Positions 14,402-23,239 of a DNA stretch of 29,384 bases are shown here, in pieces; within the stretch, counting starts at the first letter, position 1; each line of letters starts with the position of its first letter. Both the position numbers and the translations under genes were made by a program. The stretch is taken from contig JAAZJE010000033.1 of assembly GCA_012800515.1 (NCBI GenBank), positions 1-29,384 on the forward strand, in the 5' to 3' direction. Source of the stretch: Clostridiaceae bacterium. GTDB lineage: Bacteria > Bacillota > Clostridia > Saccharofermentanales > Fastidiosipilaceae. The notes below the pieces were generated by a model. It did not search any database and was not told the DNA's origin. It saw only the letters and a list, made by a program, of their open reading frames with translations.

Positions 14402-16096
14402 TCAATCAACGAACCAGGCCTCAACCCGTTCGCGAACCTCGGTCAGCGGAACCACGACAGCTTCGGACTCGCCTTGGAATTTTAACTCCACACAGCCGTC
14501 GACGATATCGCGACCGACGGTAATCCGTAGCGGTACTCCGATCAGATCCATATCCATAAACTTCACGCCGGCACGCTCATTGCGGTCGTCAATCAGGATA
14601 TCCAATCCGGTTGCGGAGAGTTCCTCGTAAAGATCAAACCCAGCTTCTACCTGCTGCTCATTCTTCATGTTAATCACGACAATCGCAACCTGGACCGGCG
14701 CAATCTGCTTCGGCCAGACAATCCCCAGCTCATTGTGATTCTGCTCGACAATCGCAGCCAGGCAACGACCGATTCCGATACCGTACGAGCCCATAACGAC
14801 CGGATGCAAATGATTGTCGGCGTCGGTATAGTACAGATCCATCGCCTTTGAGTACTTTTCACCCAATTTAAAGGTGTTCCCGACCTCAATGCCGCGGGCA
14901 AAGCGCACCCGCCCGGCACCGTTGGCACAGAGATCGCCTTCCTTAATCTGGCGAATGTCCGCAACTCTGGTCGGGGTGAAATCGCTCAAATTAACATTCA
15001 TGTAATGATAATCGCCTTTATTGGCTCCCACTATGAAGTTGGACATCACGCCGACCTGCCGATCCATGATGATCGGGAGATCGAGACCGATCGGGCCGGC
15101 AAAGCCGACCGGCGCCCTGGTTGCCGCCGCCACGTCTTCGGGCGCGGCCAGTTCCATATTGAGCGCCCCGAGCAGATTCAGCACTTTGGTCTCATTGACC
15201 TCATGATCCCCGCGCAGACAGAGCGCATACAATTCGCCGTCGATGCGGTAGATCAGAGTCTTGACGAATTTTTCGACCGGCTGATTGAGAAAGGCGGTAA
15301 CCTCCGCAATCGTACCCGCATTCGGCGTATGCACTTCTTCATAAGGTAGGAGGTTCGAAGTGTCGAGTTCACCTTCAACAACACATTCAGCTACTTCAAG
15401 GTTGGACGCATAGCCGGAATTATCCTCCAGAACGAGAATATCCTCCCCGATATCACAGACCGCCTGGAATTCCTCCGAGAGCAAACCGCCCATGACCCCC
15501 GTCGAAGCCCGCACTATCACATAGTTGAGCCCCATCCGGTCGAAAGCGCGCTCATAGGCACCATACATCGCCGCATATGCCGCGTCCAGACCCGCCTCAT
15601 CCCTGTCAAAAGTGTAGGCATCTTTCATGACGAATTCGCGCACCCGAATCAAACCAAAACGCGGTCTGGGTTCATCACGGTATTTAGTCTGGAACTGGTA
15701 AAGACTGACCGGCATATCGCGGAAAGAATTGATATACATCTTCGCCGCGGCGGCAAAGAGTTCCTCATGCGTCGGGCCAAGGACATAAGGCTTGCCGTAG
15801 CGATCCTTTAGGGCGAACATACTGTCTCCGAAGGCGTCGCGGCGGCCGGAGTCAATATAGACATCCTCGGGAATCAAAGCCGGCATCGTCAGCTCCTGAC
15901 TGCCGATCGCGTTCATCTCCTCGCGGACGATCCGCTTGATCTTCTCGAAAACCCTGAGGCCGAGCGGCAGGAGCGCATAGATTCCCGAGCCGACCTTCTT
16001 AATCATCCCGGACCTAACCAGGAGATTGCCGCTGGTAGAATCCTCTTCGCGTGAGTCCTCACGCAATGTGAAGAAATAACTTTTACTTAGTATCAT
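14402..16096 (-). CDS. proS: Prolyl-tRNA synthetase (bacterial type)
   Basis: Charges tRNA-Pro. The 564-residue length fits the bacterial ProS class with an inserted editing domain (about 225-385) between class II motifs 2 and 3. Motif 2 is seen as FQTKYRDEPRPRFGLIRVREF and motif 3 as GSYGIGIGRCLAAIVEQ; the C-terminal anticodon-binding domain begins near QIAPVQVAIVVIN. ATG 16096 was chosen because GGAGG sits 6 bases upstream and MILSKSYFFTLRE is the normal ProS N-terminus; the open frame continues 56 codons further with no homology. No T-box leader is visible. It diverges from the sugar-acid operon and is followed by the isochorismatase-fold gene. Confidence 0.97.
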   Translation of the reverse strand: MILSKSYFFTLREDSREEDSTSGNLLVRSGMIKKVGSGIYALLPLGLRVFEKIKRIVREEMNAIGSQELTMPALIPEDVYIDSGRRDAFGDSMFALKDRYGKPYVLGPTHEELFAAAAKMYINSFRDMPVSLYQFQTKYRDEPRPRFGLIRVREFVMKDAYTFDRDEAGLDAAYAAMYGAYERAFDRMGLNYVIVRASTGVMGGLLSEEFQAVCDIGEDILVLEDNSGYASNLEVAECVVEGELDTSNLLPYEEVHTPNAGTIAEVTAFLNQPVEKFVKTLIYRIDGELYALCLRGDHEVNETKVLNLLGALNMELAAPEDVAAATRAPVGFAGPIGLDLPIIMDRQVGVMSNFIVGANKGDYHYMNVNLSDFTPTRVADIRQIKEGDLCANGAGRVRFARGIEVGNTFKLGEKYSKAMDLYYTDADNHLHPVVMGSYGIGIGRCLAAIVEQNHNELGIVWPKQIAPVQVAIVVINMKNEQQVEAGFDLYEELSATGLDILIDDRNERAGVKFMDMDLIGVPLRITVGRDIVDGCVELKFQGESEAVVVPLTEVRERVEAWFVD

Positions 16097-16114
16097 ACTT
16101 CTCCTCCGTCGCCC

Positions 16115-16123
16115 AGTATAACA
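16115..16123 (-). promoter_or_regulatory. Extended -10 promoter of proS
   Basis: Minus strand TGTTATACT (16123-16115) is an extended -10 (TGn plus TATACT). The predicted start is near 16108, leaving a leader of only about 12 bases that still contains the GGAGG site. The -35 (TGCTAT) is weak. Confidence 0.5.
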
Positions 16124-16133
16124 TTTACCGCAA

Positions 16134-16159
16134 GATAATAGCAGAGGATAATAGCAGGA
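16134..16159. repeat. 13-bp direct repeat upstream of proS
   Basis: GATAATAGCAG occurs at 16134-16144 and 16147-16157, a 13-bp step, just upstream of the proS -10 box. It may be a chance duplication or a regulator site. Confidence 0.5.
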
Positions 16160-16185
16160 GGGGAGGTCAAGTGTCGGCGGCGGAA

Positions 16186-16219
16186 TGTGTACACAAAAAA
16201 TCACACTTTGTTCTATAAT
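16186..16219 (+). promoter_or_regulatory. Promoter and palindromic operator of the sugar-acid operon
   Basis: A consensus -10 TATAAT lies at 16214-16219, with a predicted start at about 16226 and uxuB at 16249. No good -35 is found; instead the 10-bp perfect palindrome TGTGTACACA (16186-16195) sits at about -36. A palindrome in place of a -35 suggests control by a dimeric regulator, possibly GntR- or LacI-like, which is not in this window. Confidence 0.5.
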
Positions 16220-16248
16220 TAAGAGGCATAAACATTCAGGAGGTTGAA

Positions 16249-17865
16249 ATGCCTTATTTATCATTGGATCAACTGAAACTGCGCGAGGCGTGGGAAAAAG
16301 CGGGCGTCAGATTGCCCGAGTATGATGTTGTTGCTATGCGTAAGCGTTCGGCCGCAGAGCCGATTTGGGTTCATTTCGGACCGGGAAATATTTTCCGCGG
16401 CTATGTCGCAGCCCTACAGCAGGAACTCTTAAATCGTAAGCTGGCGGATCGAGGCATTATTGTAGTCGATACCTGGGATCCCGACGGAAACCGCAGCCTG
16501 GAAAAAGTCTATGATTTGTTGACTTTGGTGGTCGAGCTGCACGCCGACGGCTCCGAGGACAGAAGCATCGTTGCCTCGATCGCCGGGGTCGCCGACCTTG
16601 ATCCCGCCGCCGACGGTCTGACGCTCAAAAATTGCTTTGTCGCCCCGAGTCTGCAAATGGTTAGCCTGACAATTACCGAAAAAGGCTATAACCTGCGTAC
16701 CATGGACGGCGCCCTTACTCCCGTGGCCGCGGCGGACATCGCCGCCGGACCCGACGGCGACCTCAAACACTCCATGAGCATCCTGGCCGGCATGCTCCAT
16801 CAGCGCTTCCTGGCCGGTGCCTACCCCCTCGCCGTGGTCAGCATGGATAACTGTTCCGAGAACGGTAAGCTACTGCGCTCGGCAATCGTAACAATTGCCG
16901 AGGGCTGGCAAACCGCCGGCACCGTCAGTCATGAATTCATTGACTGGCTGGAGAATTCCGGAAAGGTCAGCTTTCCGTGGACAATGATCGACCGGATTAC
17001 GCCGCGACCTTCACCGGAAGTTCAGGCGGCTCTCGAGGCGGACGGTATAACTAATTTGGAGCTTCTGAAAACCGCCAAGGGTAGCTTCGTCGCTCCTTTC
17101 GTCAATACCGAGACCAGCGCCTACCTCGTGATAGAGGATGATTTCCCGAACGGACGCCCGGCTCTGGATAAGGTCGGCGTCTATATGTCCGACCGCGAGA
17201 CCGTCAACAAGGTCGAGCGCATGAAAGTCATGACCTGCCTCAATCCCCTGCACACCGCCCTGGCCGTCTACGGCTGTTTGCTGGGCTACCCGACCATCGC
17301 CGCCGAAATGCGCGATCCGCTGTTGCAAAAACTCGTGCGCACCATCGGCTATGTTGAAGGACTTCCGGTTGTTGTTGATCCCGGAATCATCGATCCCGGC
17401 GAATTCATTGACAACGTCGTAAATGAGCGTTTGCCCAATCCGGCTATTCCGGATACGCCGCAGCGCATTGCCACAGATACCAGCCAAAAGATACCCGTAC
17501 GCTTCGGGCAGACCCTGGCCGCCTGGCAGGAGCGCGATCCGAAGCATCCCGCGACCCTGACCGCGATTCCGCTGGCTCTGGCCGGCTGGTTACGCTATCT
17601 GCTGGGCTATGACGACAATTTCCAGCCGATGGAACTCAGCGCCGACCCGCTACTCGCCGACCTTAAACAAAAACTCCACTCGATTCGCCTCGGCGACCCG
17701 GAGAGCGTTACTGCCGAAGCCCTAGCTACCCTGCTAGCCAATCGACAGATTTTCCTGGTCGACCTGCATGAGGTCGGCTTGGCTGATAAGGTGCGCACTT
17801 ATTTGAGTGAGATGGTCGCCGGACCCGGCGCGGTTCGCGCCACCCTGGCTCGTCATTTGGAATAG
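16249..17865 (+). CDS. uxuB: Mannitol dehydrogenase-family protein, D-mannonate oxidoreductase (fructuronate reductase)
   Basis: A 538-residue NAD-dependent polyol/sugar-acid dehydrogenase. The N-terminal Rossmann domain begins VHFGPGNIFRGYVA (about 41-54), VSMDNCSENG (about 197-206) is the family motif, and the C-terminal domain has the catalytic Lys326, Asn332 and His335 in KVMTCLNPLH. Long family members of this kind are mostly D-mannonate oxidoreductases, which interconvert D-fructuronate and D-mannonate in hexuronate catabolism. Tagaturonate reductase or another polyol dehydrogenase cannot be fully excluded. ATG 16249 has AGGAGG 5 bases upstream. It is the first of six plus-strand genes with gaps under 50 bases, alongside a LarA homologue, a sugar kinase and Gnd. 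Confidence 0.87.
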   Translation: MPYLSLDQLKLREAWEKAGVRLPEYDVVAMRKRSAAEPIWVHFGPGNIFRGYVAALQQELLNRKLADRGIIVVDTWDPDGNRSLEKVYDLLTLVVELHADGSEDRSIVASIAGVADLDPAADGLTLKNCFVAPSLQMVSLTITEKGYNLRTMDGALTPVAAADIAAGPDGDLKHSMSILAGMLHQRFLAGAYPLAVVSMDNCSENGKLLRSAIVTIAEGWQTAGTVSHEFIDWLENSGKVSFPWTMIDRITPRPSPEVQAALEADGITNLELLKTAKGSFVAPFVNTETSAYLVIEDDFPNGRPALDKVGVYMSDRETVNKVERMKVMTCLNPLHTALAVYGCLLGYPTIAAEMRDPLLQKLVRTIGYVEGLPVVVDPGIIDPGEFIDNVVNERLPNPAIPDTPQRIATDTSQKIPVRFGQTLAAWQERDPKHPATLTAIPLALAGWLRYLLGYDDNFQPMELSADPLLADLKQKLHSIRLGDPESVTAEALATLLANRQIFLVDLHEVGLADKVRTYLSEMVAGPGAVRATLARHLE

Positions 17866-17897
17866 AACTCGTCATTTGAACTAGAAGGAGATAGATA

Positions 17898-19223
17898 ATG
17901 GCAGATTTGACCAAGTACGAGCTACAGGCTATGCTGGCTAACAACGCCCCGCTGAGTTTCACCATACATCCGGATGAATCGCCACTGAGCGACGCGGAAA
18001 TAAAAACCGCCCTATCCAAGGCATTGGCCGAACGCGGCGATTTGCGGAAAGTGCTGATTGTGCCGCCGGACATTACTCGTCTCAACGCCTATGCCGGTCC
18101 GATCGTCGGCATGCTCTGCGAATTGCTCCCCAATGTGGAGATAGATGTCCTACCCGCCCTGGGCACACATGTCCCGATGACGGATGAGGAAATAGCCACC
18201 ATGTTCCCGGGTGCCAAAGGTAAGAACTTCCTGGTTCACAATTGGCGTACCGGCATAACAAAACTCGGTGAAGTTCCGGCGGATTTTGTCAGTTCGGTTT
18301 GCGAAGGTCGCTGGAACGAAGCAGTAGATGTCGAGACCAGTAACTACGTCATCGATCCGTCTTACGACCTGGTTATTTCTATCGGACAGGTCGTGCCGCA
18401 TGAGGTAGTCGGCATGGCCAACTTCAACAAAAATATCATGGTCGGCTGCGGCGGCAGTTCAATGATTAACAGCTCCCATTACATCGGCGCTCTTTACGGC
18501 ATGGAACGCATGATGGGACGCGACCTGTCGCCTGTGCATAAGATTTTCGATTACGCCGAGCAACACTTCCTGATGCATGTTCCTCTCATGTACGTTCTGA
18601 CCGTCACGACAACGACACCGGAAGACATTGTCGAGGTGCGCTCTCTCAGCATCGGCCGCGACCGCGAGGTTTTCCGTCGTTCCATCGAAATAAGCCAGAA
18701 ACATAATCTTCAATTCCTTGACGTGCCGATTCGCAAGGCGGTCGTTTATCTTCGTCCCGATGAATTCCGCACTACCTGGCTCGGCAATAAGGCTATTTAT
18801 CGCACCCGTATGGCCATGGCCGACGACGGAGAACTGATAATTATAGGACCGGGCATACGCGGCTTCGGCGAAGATGAGGGCAATGATGTCCTCATCGCCA
18901 AATACGGTTATGTCGGCTATAAGCGCGTCGGCGAGTTGGTTGCGGAAAATCAGGATCTGCGCGATTCTCTGGGCGTGGCCGCTCACCTAATCCACGGATC
19001 ATCTGAGGGACGCTTCCGGATAACTTACGCGCCCGGCGGTCTGACCCGGGAACAGGTCGAATCGGTCAATTTCGGCTATATGCCCTATGAGGAAGCGATA
19101 GCCCTGTATGACCCGGCCAAATTAAAAGACGGATTCAATATCGTCAACGGCGAGGAAGTCTTCTACGTCAGCAACCCGGCACTCGGACTGTGGGCTGAAC
19201 GCGACCGCTTTTACAATACCTAA
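17898..19223 (+). CDS. LarA-family nickel-pincer racemase/epimerase, candidate D-mannonate/D-gluconate 2-epimerase
   Basis: A 441-residue member of the lactate racemase LarA superfamily. All residues known to matter in Lactobacillus plantarum LarA have counterparts with the right spacing: DITR (Asp58, Arg61), His91 in LGTHVPMT (His108 of LarA), His168 in VVPHEVVG (His174), Lys178 in FNKNIM (the pincer-linked Lys184, 10 residues on) and His194 in SSHYIG (His200, 26 residues on). LarA homologues racemise or epimerise 2-hydroxy acids; as I recall, one described homologue acts on gluconate. Here the neighbours are a mannonate oxidoreductase, a sugar kinase and 6-phosphogluconate dehydrogenase, so C2 epimerisation of mannonate and gluconate is the best guess. 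LarB, LarC and LarE, which make the cofactor, are not in the window. AAGGAG lies 7 bases before ATG 17898. Confidence 0.85.
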   Translation: MADLTKYELQAMLANNAPLSFTIHPDESPLSDAEIKTALSKALAERGDLRKVLIVPPDITRLNAYAGPIVGMLCELLPNVEIDVLPALGTHVPMTDEEIATMFPGAKGKNFLVHNWRTGITKLGEVPADFVSSVCEGRWNEAVDVETSNYVIDPSYDLVISIGQVVPHEVVGMANFNKNIMVGCGGSSMINSSHYIGALYGMERMMGRDLSPVHKIFDYAEQHFLMHVPLMYVLTVTTTTPEDIVEVRSLSIGRDREVFRRSIEISQKHNLQFLDVPIRKAVVYLRPDEFRTTWLGNKAIYRTRMAMADDGELIIIGPGIRGFGEDEGNDVLIAKYGYVGYKRVGELVAENQDLRDSLGVAAHLIHGSSEGRFRITYAPGGLTREQVESVNFGYMPYEEAIALYDPAKLKDGFNIVNGEEVFYVSNPALGLWAERDRFYNT

Positions 19224-19259
19224 ACAAAGAACCTAAACAACAAGGAGGATTACCAGTAT

Positions 19260-20336
19260 ATGAAAATGAGAACAGATGCCCGTTACAAGATCGTTGTTCC
19301 GACCAGCATTGGTGTCAGAATTACCCCGGAGAACCGCCAGCCGGTGGAGAGCGCCAGAACATACATGATTCAGTCGACCAGTGCCGAGTCCAATGTGGCG
19401 CAGATTTCCGCCTCTCTCGGTTTGCCCGCCAAACTGCTGACGACTTTCGTCGCCGACAACGCCATCGCAACCTTCATTAAGAATGACCTGCGTTTCCGCG
19501 GTCTGGATTATGAAGGTCCGAGCATCCCGGCCGGCGGTCCCTGGGGCTATCGCCATCAGTTCAATATCGCCGACAGCGGCTACGGTGCCCGCGGGCCCTA
19601 TGTCCAGAACGAGCGGGCCGGCGAAGTCGGACGCACTTTGAACGTCAAGGATTTTGATTTGGATCGCATCTTCGGTGAGGAGGGCGCGACTATCGTACAT
19701 ATGTCCGGTTTGATCGCCGCTCTGTCCCCCAACACTTCCGAATTCTGCCTGCAGATAGCCCGTCACGCCAAAAAGTCCGGCTCGCTGATTTCCTTTGACC
19801 TCAATCATCGTGCTTCCTTCTGGGCCGGTCGCGAGGAGGAATTGCGCGCCGCTTTCCTGGAGATTGCCGGTCTCGCGGACATTCTCATCGGCAATGAGGA
19901 GGACTACCAGCTTGCTCTGGGCATCAAGGGCCCCGATACGGGTCAGGTTGACAGCTTGGAATCCAAGATTGCCGGCTTCAAGAAAATGATTTTGCGCGCC
20001 CACGAGGCCTTTCCAAGCGTTAAGGTCTTCGCCAACACCCTGCGAGAAGTCGTCGATGCCAACAATCACCTCTGGGGAGCCATTCTCTACGAGAACGGCA
20101 ACTGGCACGTCGAATTGCCGCGCTCGATTACCGTCCTGGATCGTATCGGCGGAGGGGATGGCTTTGTCGGCGGTCTGCTCTACGCCATCGCCAGCGAAAA
20201 AGATCCCTCCGAATGGATTAAGTTCGCCTGGGCAACCGGCGCTCTGGCCACCACGATGCTGACCGACTATGCGACCCCGGTCAATGAGGCTCAGATTCGC
20301 GCCATCTACGAAGGTAATGCCCGCGTCCAGCGCTAG
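19260..20336 (+). CDS. PfkB-family sugar-acid kinase (KDG kinase-like)
   Basis: A 358-residue ribokinase-fold kinase. It has a GGPWGYRHQFNIADSGYGARGP segment (about 91-112), SFDLNHRASFW (about 178-188), IGNEEDYQLALG and the PfkB signature DRIGGGDGFVGGLL with the catalytic Asp300. Homologues are usually labelled 2-dehydro-3-deoxygluconokinase. No mannonate dehydratase (which would make KDG) or KDPG aldolase lies nearby, while Gnd follows directly, so gluconate is an equally plausible substrate in this operon. This is inference. ATG 19260 has GGAGG 11 bases upstream, a long spacing. A 10-bp direct repeat, ACCTAAACAA, flanks the LarA stop codon just before it. It is third in the six-gene cluster. 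Confidence 0.85.
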   Translation: MKMRTDARYKIVVPTSIGVRITPENRQPVESARTYMIQSTSAESNVAQISASLGLPAKLLTTFVADNAIATFIKNDLRFRGLDYEGPSIPAGGPWGYRHQFNIADSGYGARGPYVQNERAGEVGRTLNVKDFDLDRIFGEEGATIVHMSGLIAALSPNTSEFCLQIARHAKKSGSLISFDLNHRASFWAGREEELRAAFLEIAGLADILIGNEEDYQLALGIKGPDTGQVDSLESKIAGFKKMILRAHEAFPSVKVFANTLREVVDANNHLWGAILYENGNWHVELPRSITVLDRIGGGDGFVGGLLYAIASEKDPSEWIKFAWATGALATTMLTDYATPVNEAQIRAIYEGNARVQR

Positions 20337-20376
20337 GCATTGAATTTGATAAATACGGATTAATGAAAGGATTTTT

Positions 20377-21846
20377 ATGAGCAATCAGAATAGAAAATCG
20401 GATATCGGCCTGATCGGGCTGGCGGTAATGGGTGAAAATCTGGTTATGAATATGGAGAGCAAAGGATATACGGTCTCCGTCTTCAACCGCAGCATCGAAA
20501 AAGTTACCAATTTCGTCAACGGACGGGCCAAAGGACTGAATATCGTCGGCGCCTACTCGCTCGAAGAGCTGGTCGGTCAGTTAAAGAGCCCGCGTATCGT
20601 TATGCTGATGGTACGTGCCGGGCAGCCGGTCGACGACTTCATCACGGCCCTTCTGCCGCTGATGGATAAAGGCGATGTCATAATCGACGGCGGCAATTCG
20701 CATTTCCCGGATACCGAACGACGCTGGAAGCAGGTTGAGGAAGCCGGTCTGTACTATATTGGCACCGGTGTTTCCGGCGGCGAGGAAGGCGCTCTGTTGG
20801 GTCCCGCGGTCATGCCGGGCGGCTCACCCGAGGCTTGGCCGATCGTTAAGCCGATCCTCCAGGCAATCTCCGCCAAAGTCGGCCCGAACAACGATATTCC
20901 CTGCTGTCAGTGGGTCGGGCGCGGCGGTGCCGGACACTATGTCAAGATGATCCACAATGGCATCGAATACGGCGATATGCAGCTGATCTGCGAGGTCTAT
21001 CAGTTCATGCGCGACGGTCTCGGCATGTCCAACGACCAAATGCATGATACTTTTGCCCACTGGAATGAGGGAAAACTCGACAGCTATCTGATCGAGATCA
21101 CCCGCGACATCCTCGCTCAGAAAGATGAAGAGGGCAATTATGTCGTCGACCTGGTGCTTGACCGCGCCGGTCAAAAGGGCACCGGCAAATGGACCGGCAT
21201 GGAGGCTCTCGAACACGGCATTCCGCTCACCCTGATCATTGAGGCCGTTCTGGCACGTTCCCTCAGCTCGCTCAAGGGTGAGCGCGTTGAAGCGTCCAAG
21301 TACCTGGTCGGTCCGAACCGCAAGGTCGCCGATCCACCGGCCGACATCCTCGATGCCCTGCACAATGCTCTCTACGCCTCGAAGATTGTTTCCTACGCTC
21401 AGGGCTTCGCTCTCCTGCGCGCGGCTTCGGAAGAATATGACTGGGATCTCAATTACGGCAATATTGCCATGATGTGGCGCGGCGGCTGTATCATCCGCAG
21501 CGCTTTCCTTGACGATATCAAGGACGCCTTCGTTGCCGACCCCGCTCTCCCCAACCTGCTGCTCAACAAATACTTCCATGACGAAGTTGCCGCTTGTCAG
21601 GACGGCTGGCGCACGACGCTTGCTCTTGCGATTCAGGCCGGAATCCCGACACCGAGCATGAGCGCGGCTCTTTCCTGGTACGACGGCTACCGTTGCGCCA
21701 GCCTGCCGGCCAATCTTCTGCAGGCACAGCGCGACTACTTCGGCGCCCATACCTACGAGCGTGTCGACAAACCCAGAGGCGAATACTTCCACACCAATTG
21801 GGGCGGTCAGGGTGGCCAGACCTCGGCAACAACCTACACGGTCTAG
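20377..21846 (+). CDS. gnd: 6-phosphogluconate dehydrogenase, decarboxylating
   Basis: Oxidises and decarboxylates 6-phosphogluconate to ribulose 5-phosphate with NAD(P)+. The 489 residues match full-length Gnd. Motifs are the dinucleotide loop GLIGLAVMGENL (about 11-22), VIDGGNSHFPDT, GTGVSGGEEGA, VGRGGAGHYVKMIHNGIEYGDMQ with the catalytic Lys, DRAGQKGTGKWT and the C-terminal YFGAHTYERVD..-GEYFHTNW. AAAGG precedes ATG 20377. It is fourth in the cluster; a gluconate-producing epimerase and a kinase upstream would supply its substrate directly. The next gene follows after 43 bases. Confidence 0.96.
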   Translation: MSNQNRKSDIGLIGLAVMGENLVMNMESKGYTVSVFNRSIEKVTNFVNGRAKGLNIVGAYSLEELVGQLKSPRIVMLMVRAGQPVDDFITALLPLMDKGDVIIDGGNSHFPDTERRWKQVEEAGLYYIGTGVSGGEEGALLGPAVMPGGSPEAWPIVKPILQAISAKVGPNNDIPCCQWVGRGGAGHYVKMIHNGIEYGDMQLICEVYQFMRDGLGMSNDQMHDTFAHWNEGKLDSYLIEITRDILAQKDEEGNYVVDLVLDRAGQKGTGKWTGMEALEHGIPLTLIIEAVLARSLSSLKGERVEASKYLVGPNRKVADPPADILDALHNALYASKIVSYAQGFALLRAASEEYDWDLNYGNIAMMWRGGCIIRSAFLDDIKDAFVADPALPNLLLNKYFHDEVAACQDGWRTTLALAIQAGIPTPSMSAALSWYDGYRCASLPANLLQAQRDYFGAHTYERVDKPRGEYFHTNWGGQGGQTSATTYTV

Positions 21847-21889
21847 CCGCCACCCCCGGGAAGGCCGCTTCCGCAAAGGGGGGCTAAAT

Positions 21890-23239
21890 ATGAATAAATT
21901 TTTATTGGCTGCGGCGATCTCTCCTCACCCGCCTATTCTCTTACCGGAGATCGGGCGCGGCGAGGAATATCGTGCCGCTTCGACTATCGCCGGGCTCAAC
22001 ACCATAGCCGAACGTATCGCCGAGCTCACGCCGGAGACGATCGTTCTCATCTCTCCGCACGCTCCTCTGGCCGCCGACGAAATCCGTCTGATCAATCAGT
22101 CGAGGCTGCGCGGCTCCATGGCGCAATTCGGCCAACCGCAGGTTAGGTTATCTTTCGCCAACGATAATGAACTGCTACAACAGGTTGTGTCCGCGGCGGA
22201 AAAGGCGCGGGTTCCCGCCCGTTCCTACCCGCCCGTCGCCGACAGTCGCCGAGAGATCGACCTCGATCACGGTGCTTTCGTACCGCTTTACTTTATCAAT
22301 CGGAAATACAGCAATTTTCGCCTGTTGGAAATCGCTTTCGGTTTTTTGCCGCCCACTCTGCTCTTTGAGTTCGGCCAAATTCTCGCCGATGCTATTGAAG
22401 CACTGGGACGTCGCACCGTCATCATTGCTTCCGGCGATCTTTCCCATCGCCTATCCGTCGACTCTAACTACGGCTTTGTGCCGGAGGGTCCCCGCTTCGA
22501 CACCGAAATCAAACGCATCGTCAAGTCCGGCCACCTGGAGCAGTTCCTCACCGTCGATCCGCGAATCAGTGAGCCCGCCGGTGAATGCGGTCTGCGTAGC
22601 TTCCAAATCCTCGCCGGAGCCCTGACGAACTGCGATTACGACACGGAACTTTTATCCTATCAGTCGCCTTGGGGCATCGGCTACCTCACCGCTTGGGTCG
22701 GGATCGGAACAGCAGAGAAGCAGCTCGGTACCAATATTCTTGCGCTCGCTAGGCAGACCGTTGAGAACTATGTCCGTAACGGTAAACCTCCGCGCAAACG
22801 CGATCTCAGTCTGCCCCCGGAACTCCTCGAACGTCGTGCCGCCTGCTTTGTCACGCTCCACATAGGAGAACGCCTGCGCGGCTGTATCGGAACCCTCGCC
22901 CCTTACCAGAAGAGCCTGGCTCAAGAAATTATCAACAACGCCGTTTCAGCCTGCAGTCGCGACCCGCGCTTCACCCCGGTTCGCGTTGAAGAACTTCCGT
23001 TCCTTTCCTATTCCGTTGATGTCCTCTCCCCCTCCGAGCCCGCTGCCTCGATAGCGGATCTCGACCCGCAGGTCTACGGGGTCATCGTCAATTGCGGACT
23101 GCGGCGCGGTGTTTTGCTACCCGCTCTCGAAGGTGTCGATACAGCGGAAGAACAGGTCGATATAGCCCTGCAAAAGGCCGGTATTCGTCCGGATGAGCCC
23201 TATAGCCTGGAACGTTTTGAGGTCACACGCTATGAATAA
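21890..23239 (+). CDS. AmmeMemoRadiSam system MEMO-AMMECR1 fusion protein
   Basis: A 449-residue fusion. The N-terminal half (about 1-265) is a MEMO / class III extradiol dioxygenase-like domain with conserved His in ISPHPPILLPEIG, LISPHAPL, LDHGAFVPLYF and ASGDLSHRL. The C-terminal half (about 275-449) is AMMECR1-like, with CFVTLHIGERLRGCIGTL, INNAVSACSRDPRF and the YGVIV..GLRRGVLLP segment. These are components B and A of the AmmeMemoRadiSam set, often fused in Firmicutes; the reaction is not established. ATG 21890 was chosen because GGGGGG lies just upstream and MNKFLLAAAISPHPPI is the usual start; the open frame extends further up into gnd without homology. Its 3' end overlaps the radical SAM gene by 8 bp. 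Confidence 0.92.
   Translation: MNKFLLAAAISPHPPILLPEIGRGEEYRAASTIAGLNTIAERIAELTPETIVLISPHAPLAADEIRLINQSRLRGSMAQFGQPQVRLSFANDNELLQQVVSAAEKARVPARSYPPVADSRREIDLDHGAFVPLYFINRKYSNFRLLEIAFGFLPPTLLFEFGQILADAIEALGRRTVIIASGDLSHRLSVDSNYGFVPEGPRFDTEIKRIVKSGHLEQFLTVDPRISEPAGECGLRSFQILAGALTNCDYDTELLSYQSPWGIGYLTAWVGIGTAEKQLGTNILALARQTVENYVRNGKPPRKRDLSLPPELLERRAACFVTLHIGERLRGCIGTLAPYQKSLAQEIINNAVSACSRDPRFTPVRVEELPFLSYSVDVLSPSEPAASIADLDPQVYGVIVNCGLRRGVLLPALEGVDTAEEQVDIALQKAGIRPDEPYSLERFEVTRYE

Noticed and set aside
16097..16248. T-box leader for proS
   Set aside because: The predicted proS leader is only about 12 bases and no T-box consensus is present in the intergenic region.
19233..20384. 383-codon open frame on the minus strand
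   Set aside because: It mirrors the PfkB kinase gene exactly; the kinase has clear motifs and a ribosome site, while the minus reading has neither.
20824..21876. 350-codon open frame on the minus strand
   Set aside because: It lies opposite gnd, which is unmistakable; GC-rich codon bias opens the antisense frame.
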